From the NCBI RefSeq assembly GCF_900141915.1, contig NZ_FQZG01000028.1, forward strand, positions 1 to 47,342: DNA of 47,342 nt, read 5' to 3'. Source of the stretch: Tessaracoccus bendigoensis DSM 12906 (GTDB lineage: Bacteria; Actinomycetota; Actinomycetes; Propionibacteriales; Propionibacteriaceae). The position numbers and the translations under genes were made by a program. Numbering within the stretch: position 1 is the stretch's first letter; each line of letters begins with the position of its first letter. Below are positions 7,599-14,773 of the stretch, in pieces. Under the pieces are notes generated by a model. It did not search any database, was not told where the DNA came from, and saw only the letters and a program-made list of their open reading frames with translations.

Positions 7599-9113
7599 CT
7601 AGCGGGGGTCGGGTCGCTTCCGGACGATGGTGGCACCAAGTGCCAGGAGGGTCGCGGCAACCGCGAGCCAGGAGATTGTGGGGTTCAGCCGCACCGACAG
7701 GTTGACGTTGTAGCGCAACGGGACGGTGGCGATCAGAGTTGCCGCATCCAACTCCTCGGCCTGCTCGACGATGCGTCCGTGGGTGTCGATCACGGCCGAG
7801 TAGGAGTTGAGCGTGCTGGCCAGAACCTCGCGCCCGGTCTCCATGGCCCTCACCCGGTTCAGAACCAACTGCTGGTGGGGTTCGAAGGTGCCGACATAGG
7901 TGTTCGTGTTGGACTGGGAGACGATCACCTCGGCGCCGTCGCGGATCAGGTCGTAGACGGTGTCGTCATAGGCTAGCTCGAAGCAGATGATGGTTCCCAC
8001 CCTCAGATGCCCGTACTCCCCCGTCGCGACTTCGACGACGCCTGACCCTTCTCCAGGGACCGAATCGCGACCTACCTGCCGCAGGATCGGCAGCACCGGC
8101 AACAGCTGTTCGCGGAATGGGATGTACTCGCCGAACGGCACCAGGTTGCGTTTGTGGTAGGTCGCCGTCGGGCCGGTCTGCGGGTCCCACCAGATGCTGG
8201 AGGTCTGCCTGGTGTCTGGCTTGGGACCGTCGGTGACCGCGCCGACGAAGATGGGCACCTCCGCGATCGCTGCGGACAACTCGACCAGGCGTCTCGTCTC
8301 TGCATCGTTGACCGGATCAACGTCGGTGGCGTTCTCCGGCCAGAGCACGAAGTCGACCTTCTCGCCCTGCGTCCGGGCCAGGGCGGTCGCGAAGATCGTT
8401 TCGCTGAGCGCATTGTTGGTCACCGAACGGGCATACGAGCTGCTGCCCTTCTCGGCCCGGTTGACGTTGGGTTGGACCATTGCCACCGTCACCGACTGCT
8501 CAGGCTGCTTCTGTGGCAGCAGGTTCGCGAGGCCACCCACCACGAACAACGCCACGATGCCTGCGATCGACTTGATCCGCACCGTCGGCGTGGTCGCGGC
8601 CCACAGCCCCAGCACGCCGACGAGAGCGACCAGGTAGGAGACTCCGGTGACGCCGACCAACGAGAGGAAGCCGCTCATCGGCTGGTCGACCGTGGTGTGG
8701 CCCAGGCGGAGCCAGGGAAAGCCGCCGAAAGGAACACTGCCCGCACCGAACTCGATCGCGACCCAGGCGGCCGGCACCAGGAAGGCCCAGCCCCTCAGCG
8801 TGACGAGGCGGGAGACGATCAGCCCTAGCAGCCCCCACCAGAGTGCCATGAACGCCACCAACGCGACCGCGACCCACACCCCCAGCACCGAGACCCACGA
8901 TATGGTGAGGGTGTTGAGAGCCAGGCCCGCCAATGTGCCCCACCCGAAGGCCGTCCTTCCACGCAACCCGATCATCAACCAGGTCAACAACGCGACCCCG
9001 ACGATGGTGGCTAGCCAAACCCCCATCGGCGCCTGACCGAGCCCGAGCAGGAGGCCGGCGGCGACCGAGAGCACCAGCATCAGCAGTGGGGGCAACGTTG
9101 GGCGGGTCAGCAC
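7599..9113 (-). CDS. lnt: Apolipoprotein N-acyltransferase
   Basis: A 504-residue membrane enzyme that adds the third acyl chain to the N-terminal cysteine of lipoproteins. The first 200 residues form several membrane helices. The periplasmic carbon-nitrogen hydrolase domain has the Glu-Lys-Cys triad in WPENATD, YHKRNLVPFGE and IICFELAYDD. A last membrane helix closes the protein, as expected. It is the first gene of the lnt-ppm-fxsA operon. The start is a GTG six bases after a TAGGCT hexamer with no ribosome site, so it is probably leaderless. It diverges from the exonuclease gene. Confidence 0.93.
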   Translation of the reverse strand: MLTRPTLPPLLMLVLSVAAGLLLGLGQAPMGVWLATIVGVALLTWLMIGLRGRTAFGWGTLAGLALNTLTISWVSVLGVWVAVALVAFMALWWGLLGLIVSRLVTLRGWAFLVPAAWVAIEFGAGSVPFGGFPWLRLGHTTVDQPMSGFLSLVGVTGVSYLVALVGVLGLWAATTPTVRIKSIAGIVALFVVGGLANLLPQKQPEQSVTVAMVQPNVNRAEKGSSSYARSVTNNALSETIFATALARTQGEKVDFVLWPENATDVDPVNDAETRRLVELSAAIAEVPIFVGAVTDGPKPDTRQTSSIWWDPQTGPTATYHKRNLVPFGEYIPFREQLLPVLPILRQVGRDSVPGEGSGVVEVATGEYGHLRVGTIICFELAYDDTVYDLIRDGAEVIVSQSNTNTYVGTFEPHQQLVLNRVRAMETGREVLASTLNSYSAVIDTHGRIVEQAEELDAATLIATVPLRYNVNLSVRLNPTISWLAVAATLLALGATIVRKRPDPR

Positions 9114-9119
9114 GGACGA

Positions 9120-9125
9120 AGCCTA
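9120..9125 (-). promoter_or_regulatory. -10 element of a leaderless promoter for lnt
   Basis: TAGGCT on the minus strand, six bases before the GTG at 9113. Confidence 0.45.
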
Positions 9126-9156
9126 CCCGGCTCCCAGGGTGTGCCAGCATGGGCAG

Positions 9157-10047
9157 ATGAGCACTCTGATGGCGTTCGACACGTCATACCTGTACTTCAG
9201 GGCCTTCTTCGGGGTTCCGTCGACGTTCCGCGCGCCGGATGGGCGCCCCGTCAACGCGGTACGGGGGACGCTCGACTTCATCGGCAGGCTGATAGGGCAG
9301 TACCGGCCCGACCTCATCGCCTGCGCTTGGGACGACGATTGGCGGCCGGGCTGGCGGGTGGAACTGGTGCCGACGTACAAGGCGCACCGCGTGGTCGAAG
9401 TCGAAGGGACCGAGCAGGAGTCGGTCGACGACGACCTCAGCATCCAGGTGCCGCTCATCCGCGCCTGTCTCTCGGCCCTCGGGATCCCGGTGGTCGGCGT
9501 CGCCGACCATGAGGCAGACGATGTGCTCGCCTCCATGGCACGCCAGCATGAGGGACCCGGCCTGGTGGTCACCGGGGACCGTGACCTGTTCCAGTTGGTC
9601 GATGACGACACCTCCGTCGTCTACGTCGCACGAGGGGTGGCGAAACACGAACTGGTGACCCCCGCGGTGCTCGCCGCGAAGTATCGGGTTGCCCCGGAAC
9701 GGTACGTGGACTTCGCCGTGCTCCGCGGTGACCCCAGCGACGGGCTACCGGGGGTCAAAGGGATCGGGGAGAAGTCCGCGGCCTCACTCGTGGGCACCTA
9801 CCCAAGCCTTGAGTCTATGGTCGAGGCGGCGGCAACCGCGTCGTCGGGCATGTCGCCTTCCATGCGTTCGAAGTTGTTGGCCGACGTCGACTACCTCGTC
9901 CGGGCGAGGGAGGTTGTCACCTGCGTCGACTCGCTCGGGTTGCCACCCTTGCGGCGCACCCCTGTAGACGACGACGCCGTCTCGGTGCTGACCTCCGAGC
10001 TGGGGCTCGGCGGCTCCATGACCAGGTTGGCGCAGCTACTGGCCTGA
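9157..10047 (+). CDS. 5'-3' exonuclease (PolA N-domain type)
   Basis: A 296-residue stand-alone flap/5'-3' exonuclease related to the N-terminal domain of DNA polymerase I, probably acting in primer removal or repair. The PIN-like domain shows FDTSYLYFRAFF, WDDDWRP, EADDVLAS and VTGDRDLFQLV, which supply the metal-binding acidic residues. The helix-hairpin-helix DNA-binding part has RGDPSDGLPGVKGIGEKSA. The ATG at 9157 begins at the conserved first strand; an in-frame GTG at 9139 would add six residues with no family support. No polymerase domain follows. It stands alone between lnt and the convergent metW. Confidence 0.9.
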   Translation: MSTLMAFDTSYLYFRAFFGVPSTFRAPDGRPVNAVRGTLDFIGRLIGQYRPDLIACAWDDDWRPGWRVELVPTYKAHRVVEVEGTEQESVDDDLSIQVPLIRACLSALGIPVVGVADHEADDVLASMARQHEGPGLVVTGDRDLFQLVDDDTSVVYVARGVAKHELVTPAVLAAKYRVAPERYVDFAVLRGDPSDGLPGVKGIGEKSAASLVGTYPSLESMVEAAATASSGMSPSMRSKLLADVDYLVRAREVVTCVDSLGLPPLRRTPVDDDAVSVLTSELGLGGSMTRLAQLLA

Positions 10048-10052
10048 GCCAA

Positions 10053-10658
10053 TCAGGGGCGCGCGGCGTGGAGCATGAACAGCACCGAACTGGCCAGGAG
10101 GTTGGCCCCGATGTTGCCTGCGCGGTGGCGATGGCCGTCGGCGTCCAACGGGATACGTCGATCGATCACCATGTCAAGACTCGCGAACAGCGGCTCAAGG
10201 TCGGGGATAGACGAGTGGTGCAGGTTCGGGGTGTCGTACCACTCGAATGGCAGGTCCTTCGACATCGGCATCCTGCCGCGGAGCAGCCTCAACCGGTTGC
10301 GCCAGTGCGCGAAGTTTGGCATCGACACGAGGGAATGCACGGCTATCCTGCCCATCTCTGAGAGCACCCTTCGCGGCTTGTAGACCGTCTGCAACGTGCG
10401 GGACAACACCACGAAGTCGTAGGAGTCGTCGCCGAACTCGCCCAACTGCGTGTCCAGGTCGAGGTCGATGACGTTGACCCCGTGGCGGAGGCACGCGAGC
10501 ACGTTTGACGGATCGACGTCGACCCCGGTCCCGGTGCACCCCTTCTCGCTGAGGAGCCGCAGGAGGTCGCCGTTGCCGCAGCCGAGATCAAGCACCCGCG
10601 ATCCCTCGGGGATGAGATCGGCGATGATGGCCAGGTCGGCCCTGAACCGCTCGGTCAT
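10053..10658 (-). CDS. metW: MetW methyltransferase-fold protein
   Basis: A 201-residue class I methyltransferase-fold protein of the MetW family. The SAM-binding motif I is RVLDLGCGNGDLL, followed by GVDVDP. FVVLSRTLQ and MPNFAHWRNRLRLLRGRMP are family-typical. MetW works with MetX in homoserine acylation for methionine synthesis in Proteobacteria; its exact contribution is less settled. Its ATG overlaps the metX stop by four bases, so the pair is translationally coupled. Confidence 0.9.
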   Translation of the reverse strand: MTERFRADLAIIADLIPEGSRVLDLGCGNGDLLRLLSEKGCTGTGVDVDPSNVLACLRHGVNVIDLDLDTQLGEFGDDSYDFVVLSRTLQTVYKPRRVLSEMGRIAVHSLVSMPNFAHWRNRLRLLRGRMPMSKDLPFEWYDTPNLHHSSIPDLEPLFASLDMVIDRRIPLDADGHRHRAGNIGANLLASSVLFMLHAARP

Positions 10659-11788
10659 GCCAGCTCCTCAGCGGCCCGGTCGAGGAATGCCCGGACGGTC
10701 GCGTGATAGTCGTCGATCTCAAGGAGGAACGAGTCATGTCCCCACGGCGAGTGAATTTCCCGGAAGGACGTCGGCACCCTGGAACCTTCAAGATGCCGGA
10801 CGATTCGGCGGGAGTGTTCCGTCGAGAAGCGCCAGTCGGTGTCGAAGCTGACCACCAGGAACCGCACGGGATCGGCGGCCAGAGCGTCAATCACGTGCGG
10901 GTCTGCGAACGGGTCGAAGTAGTCCATGACGCGGGTCAGGTAGAGGTAGCTGAGCGGATCGAAGCGGCTCAGGAACCGTTGCCCCTGGTGCTCGAGGTAG
11001 CTCTCGACGGCGAAGTCGATTCCGAAGTTGGGCGACAGCTCGCCGCCTTGGGCCGACCGCCCGAACTTCTCCTGGAACGCCTCCTCGGACAGGTAAGTGA
11101 TGTGGGCCATCATCCGCGCAACCGACAGGCCCTTCGACGGAGAGGTCCCGCGGGTGAGGAACTTGCCCTCGCTGAAACCTGAGTCGCGCATGATCGCCTG
11201 CCGACCGACCGCACTGAATGCGATGTTCTGCGCGGTCAGCCGGGACGAGGCGGCGAAGATCAGGGCCCTGCCCATCTCTGCCGGGTGGCTCAAGGCCCAC
11301 TGCAGCACCTGCATCCCTCCGAGCGATCCCCCGACGACCGCCGCGAAGCTCCTGATTCCGAGGCGCCGGGCGAGCGCGCGGTGCACCTCCACGAAGTCGG
11401 CCATGTCCAGCAGCGGGAAGTCGAGCGCGTAGGGCTCACCCGTGGCTGGGTTCAGCGAGGACGGACCCGTCGTGCCCCGGCACCCTCCCAGGATGTTGGA
11501 GGCGACGACGAACCATCGGTCGGTGTCGATGGGGCGTCCAGGGCCGATCATGTTGTCCCACCAGCCGGGGCGCGTGTCGCCTTCGTGGAAGCCGGCCGCG
11601 TGCGCATCCCCGGTCAGCGCATGGCAGATGTAGACGGCGTTGGTGGCGTCGCTGTTCAACTCGCCGTACGTCTCGTAGGCGACCTCGACCGGCGCGAGCG
11701 TGGCCCCGCTGCGCATTCGCAGGGGATCGTCCCGGTCGAACACGGTCACGATTCGGGTCTCGACGATGCCGAGGGATTCTCCGCTCAC
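10655..11788 (-). CDS. metX: Homoserine O-acyltransferase MetX
   Basis: A 377-residue alpha/beta-hydrolase enzyme that acylates homoserine, the committed step of methionine synthesis. The nucleophile elbow is GGSLGGMQ near residue 155, the catalytic Asp is in SFDTDWRF and the His in GHDSFLLE. The early YETYGELN, HALTGDAHA and PGWWDNMIGPG blocks are diagnostic. Acetyl- and succinyl-CoA-using members share this fold, and I cannot separate them by eye; pairing with metW is seen in many species that use the succinyl route. The GTG start is chosen because its distance to the first conserved block fits the family. A perfect palindrome lies 34 bases upstream. Confidence 0.92.
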   Translation of the reverse strand: MSGESLGIVETRIVTVFDRDDPLRMRSGATLAPVEVAYETYGELNSDATNAVYICHALTGDAHAAGFHEGDTRPGWWDNMIGPGRPIDTDRWFVVASNILGGCRGTTGPSSLNPATGEPYALDFPLLDMADFVEVHRALARRLGIRSFAAVVGGSLGGMQVLQWALSHPAEMGRALIFAASSRLTAQNIAFSAVGRQAIMRDSGFSEGKFLTRGTSPSKGLSVARMMAHITYLSEEAFQEKFGRSAQGGELSPNFGIDFAVESYLEHQGQRFLSRFDPLSYLYLTRVMDYFDPFADPHVIDALAADPVRFLVVSFDTDWRFSTEHSRRIVRHLEGSRVPTSFREIHSPWGHDSFLLEIDDYHATVRAFLDRAAEELA

Positions 11789-11822
11789 CCCCCTATTCTT
11801 GCCTACCCGGCGACCGCTTCGG

Positions 11823-11837
11823 CCACGGTGACCGTGG
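11823..11837 (-). promoter_or_regulatory. Perfect 7-1-7 palindrome upstream of metX
   Basis: CCACGGT-G-ACCGTGG lies in the gap between the divergent metX and VOC genes, 35-49 bases before the metX GTG. Its size and symmetry suit a dimeric repressor operator. No methionine riboswitch pattern was recognised here. Confidence 0.35.
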
Positions 11838-11889
11838 GTGAGCTACCAGAACCCTTGCCTGAAGCCCCATCCGGTTGGAGACTCAGCAC

Positions 11890-12321
11890 ATGAATGGTTC
11901 CAGATTCAGCGTGACGATGGACGCGGCAGATCCCCAGGCCCAGGGCGAGTTCTGGTCGCTCGCGCTCGGCTATGAACGCGAAGCCCCGCCGACCCCGCAT
12001 GCCACGTGGGAAGAGGCGCTCACGGCCTGGGTACTACCTCCAGAGCGCTGGAATGACGCCAACGCCATCGTCGACCCGGACGGCATCGGGCCGAGGGTAT
12101 TCATCCAGAAGGTGTCTGAACCGAAGGTGGTGAAGAACCGGGTGCACCTGGACGTCAGGGTGTCGACCGACCGGATGAACAAGGACCATGGGTTGATGTC
12201 GGAGCGGGCGGATGAACTGGTCGCCGCTGGCGCAACCCGTTTGGCGGTCTTCGACGACCCGTCCATCGGCTACTGGATCGTGATGGCCGACCCCGAGGGC
12301 AACGAGTTCTGCATCGTGTGA
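11890..12321 (+). CDS. VOC-fold (glyoxalase-like) protein
   Basis: A 143-residue protein of the vicinal oxygen chelate superfamily, of the short actinobacterial subgroup often labelled glyoxalase-like. It has the repeated beta-alpha-beta-beta-beta pattern, with FWSLALGYERE in the first half, VHLDVRVS in the middle and the closing MADPEGNEFCIV typical of the fold. The substrate is unknown. The ATG at 11890 is preceded by GGAG at nine bases, so I prefer it to an upstream in-frame TTG. It diverges from metX and converges on the acetate permease gene. Confidence 0.8.
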   Translation: MNGSRFSVTMDAADPQAQGEFWSLALGYEREAPPTPHATWEEALTAWVLPPERWNDANAIVDPDGIGPRVFIQKVSEPKVVKNRVHLDVRVSTDRMNKDHGLMSERADELVAAGATRLAVFDDPSIGYWIVMADPEGNEFCIV

Positions 12322-12347
12322 CCCCGCTCTGGGTTCAGACAGACGAC

Positions 12348-12379
12348 CGGGGCGCCCCCGCGGAAGCGGAAGCGCCCCG
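12348..12379. terminator. Hairpin between convergent VOC and actP genes
   Basis: Arms CGGGGCGC (12348-12355) and GCGCCCCG (12372-12379) pair over a 16-base loop. It lies between two convergent stop codons and could serve both strands. No T-run follows. Confidence 0.5.
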
Positions 12380-12398
12380 ATGGGACAAGTGAAGAAGA

Positions 12399-14018
12399 TC
12401 AGTGCGCGATCGACTCGCCCGCCCCTGCGCCCGTCAGCGAACGGACCTCCATCTCCGTGGCCAGATCCTGATCGCTGCCCTTCTTCGCTGTCACGGTGCC
12501 GAGCCAGCCAGCCAGGAAGGCCAGCGGCACCGAGATCAGGGCCGGATTTGTCAGGGGGAACCACGCGAAGTTGACGGCCTCGCCGAGCATCGACGTCTTC
12601 GATCCGGAGATCGACGGCGAGAACACGATCAGCACGATCGAGCTGATGAGGCCGGTGTAGATGCTCCACACAGATCCCCTCGTGTTGAACCTCTTCCAGT
12701 ACATCGTGTAGAGGATCGACGGCAGGTTCGCCGAGGCCGCGACGGCGAAGGCCAGCGAGATCAGGAACGCGATGTTCTGGCCGTTTGCGAGGATTCCACC
12801 GAGGATCGCCAGCACCCCGATCACGATCGAGGTGATCCTGGCGACCTTGACCTCCTGCTCCGGTGCCGCCTTGCCGCCCTTCAGGATCGAGTTGTACACA
12901 TCGTGGGCGAATGAGGCCGATGCCGTGATGGTCAGGCCCGCGACGACCGCAAGGATCGTGGCGAACGCGACGCCGGAGATCACCCCCATGAAGACCTCTC
13001 CCCCGAGGCTGAGCGCCAACAGCGGCGCTGCCGAGTTCGCCCCGCCCGGGGCCGCCACGATGGCCTGCTGGCCGACCAGCTTCGCGGCCCCCATCCCGAG
13101 GATGAGGGTCATGATGAAGAACGCGCCGATCAAGACGATCGCCCAGACGGCTGAGCGCCTGGCCTCCTTGGCCGTGGGCACCGTGTAGAAGCGCATCAGG
13201 ACATGCGGAAGGCCGGAAGGACCGGCAACCAGCGCGATCGAGAGGGACAGGAAGGACAACTTCGTCCAGATACTCGCCCCGTACTGCTGCATTGGCTGAA
13301 GAACATCGGTTCCGTTCCCAAACGCCGGATCGAGGGCGGCTGACTGTGCCTGCCCGAGCAGCGCGGACAGGTTGAAGCCGCTGTTCGACATGACGAGAAT
13401 GGACATGGTAAGGGCCCCGAGGACCAGCAGAACCGCCTTGATCATCTGGACCCACGTGGTGCCCTTCATGCCACCGATCAGGACGTAGACCACCATCAAG
13501 GCGCCCACCAGAGCGATCACCAGTGACTGGGTAGCCTTGTCAGAGACGCCGAGCAGCAGTGCCACGAGGCCGCCGGCGCCCGCCATCTGGGCCAGCAGAT
13601 ACACAAACGAGATCACAAGGGTGGAGGTGGCGGCGGCCGTGCGGACGGGCTTCTGGTTCATGCGGAAGCTGAGCACATCGGCCATGGTGTACTTGCCGGT
13701 GTTGCGGAGCGGTTCAGCCACCAGATACAGGGCCAGGATCCAGGCGACGAAGAAGCCCACTGAGTACAGCAGGCCGTCATAGCCGTAGAGTGCGACGGCG
13801 CCGGTCACGCCCAGGAATGCGGCTGCCGAGAGGTAATCGCCGGTGATGGCGAGACCGTTCTGTCTGCCGGAGAAGGCTGCGCCCCCGGTGTAGAAATCGG
13901 CCGCCTTCTGCTTCTGCCGGGTAACGATGATGACGATCGCCATCGTGGCAATGACGAATACCGCGAACACCGCAATGTTGATTGCCGGGTTTCCATACCC
14001 GGATTCAAGAATCTGCAT
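12399..14018 (-). CDS. actP: Cation/acetate symporter, SSS family
   Basis: A 539-residue sodium:solute symporter of the ActP group, with about thirteen membrane helices, likely importing acetate or another short carboxylate with a cation. Family motifs are FYTGGAAFSGRQNGLAITGDYLSA near residue 42 (given here in part as the DFYTGG...GDYLSAA block), RTGK-like NTGKYTMADVLSFR, and the Na+-site region around AFAVAASANLPSILY. The gene begins three bases after the DUF485 gene, the usual companion of ActP. Its stop faces that of the VOC gene across a hairpin. Propionibacteria make acetate and propionate, so this could recover either one; that point is inference. Confidence 0.88.
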   Translation of the reverse strand: MQILESGYGNPAINIAVFAVFVIATMAIVIIVTRQKQKAADFYTGGAAFSGRQNGLAITGDYLSAAAFLGVTGAVALYGYDGLLYSVGFFVAWILALYLVAEPLRNTGKYTMADVLSFRMNQKPVRTAAATSTLVISFVYLLAQMAGAGGLVALLLGVSDKATQSLVIALVGALMVVYVLIGGMKGTTWVQMIKAVLLVLGALTMSILVMSNSGFNLSALLGQAQSAALDPAFGNGTDVLQPMQQYGASIWTKLSFLSLSIALVAGPSGLPHVLMRFYTVPTAKEARRSAVWAIVLIGAFFIMTLILGMGAAKLVGQQAIVAAPGGANSAAPLLALSLGGEVFMGVISGVAFATILAVVAGLTITASASFAHDVYNSILKGGKAAPEQEVKVARITSIVIGVLAILGGILANGQNIAFLISLAFAVAASANLPSILYTMYWKRFNTRGSVWSIYTGLISSIVLIVFSPSISGSKTSMLGEAVNFAWFPLTNPALISVPLAFLAGWLGTVTAKKGSDQDLATEMEVRSLTGAGAGESIAH

Positions 14019-14021
14019 GGG

Positions 14022-14462
14022 TCAGATCACCTTTTCCAGGTCGGCCTTGAGTGCGGTGGAGATGGGGTCGAGGCGCCGACTGGCGAATCTGACGTAGACC
14101 GCAGTCCAGATCCAGGTGACAGCGAACTGAGCCAGGCCGATGGTCATACCGATGCTTAGGGCGCCGAATAGAGGAGTGCCCATGAAGTTCGGCGCGAAGA
14201 TCGACAGAACGACGTAGACGAAATAGGACGTCAATCCCGCGATCGTCATCGGGAACGCGAAGCCCCGGAAGGTGGCCCTGAGCTTCTGGAACTCCGGGGT
14301 GGCTGCCGTGGCGAGGAACTCGTTGACCGTCGGGTCGTGCTTGGGGCCGTCTGAGACGCTCGTGATCTCAGGCAGTGGCCAATGGTCATGAGGAAGATGA
14401 GCTTCTGTCTCATCGGGTGCGACGGGGTCCTTGCTTGGGTCCCCGAACTCGAGATGCGCCAT
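14022..14462 (-). CDS. DUF485 membrane protein, ActP companion
   Basis: A 146-residue small membrane protein of the DUF485 (YjcH) family, which is nearly always encoded beside ActP. After a hydrophilic, acidic N-terminus of about 75 residues come two membrane helices, at about 75-95 and 107-128, within the PEFQKLRATFRGFAFP to WTAVYVRFA region. The start at 14462 has GGAGGTG at good spacing; longer open frames upstream are not supported. It probably helps assemble or regulate the symporter. The two genes form a tight operon. Confidence 0.85.
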   Translation of the reverse strand: MAHLEFGDPSKDPVAPDETEAHLPHDHWPLPEITSVSDGPKHDPTVNEFLATAATPEFQKLRATFRGFAFPMTIAGLTSYFVYVVLSIFAPNFMGTPLFGALSIGMTIGLAQFAVTWIWTAVYVRFASRRLDPISTALKADLEKVI

Positions 14463-14773
14463 TCTGACACCTCCTTGTGTCCGGTGGGCCGCCGTTGGCC
14501 CAACTGGTGGAAGAGTAAACCATTTGGGGCCCAAAACTGGAATCCGTGCGGTTCGTGAGATGGCGCACCCTGCCGCGCATCTCCTCTCCAGTCGGGGAAT
14601 ATCCGGGATTGGGCGCACCGGCAAATTGTGACAAGAAAGTTGGGCAATAGTCGCGCCGGTAGGAAACCGGGTCGGATTCATGAGGCGGATTGTGTATCAC
14701 CAGAGCCCCTGGCGGCTCCTGATAGGTGTTGCCGGGATCGGTACGGTGCCGTCCCGTCGAGAAGGGAGCGGTG
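14463..14773. other. Divergent intergenic region before the protease gene
   Basis: About 310 bases between the DUF485 gene and the protease gene. It must hold both promoters, but I can assign no pair of hexamers with confidence. Two short inverted repeats stand out: CCGGT-N5-ACCGG near 14654-14668 and TTTGGGGCCCAAA near 14523-14535. Local AT-rich patches occur around 14620-14650. No gene is supported here. Confidence 0.45.

Noticed and set aside
11789-11889. SAM riboswitch upstream of metX
   Set aside because: Only about 100 bases are available and no SAM-aptamer core could be recognised; a protein operator palindrome is the more economical reading.
12034-13455. Long open frame (473 codons) in another frame within actP
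   Set aside because: Its translation is Arg/Gly/His-rich, as is typical of out-of-frame GC-rich DNA; the SSS symporter covers it.
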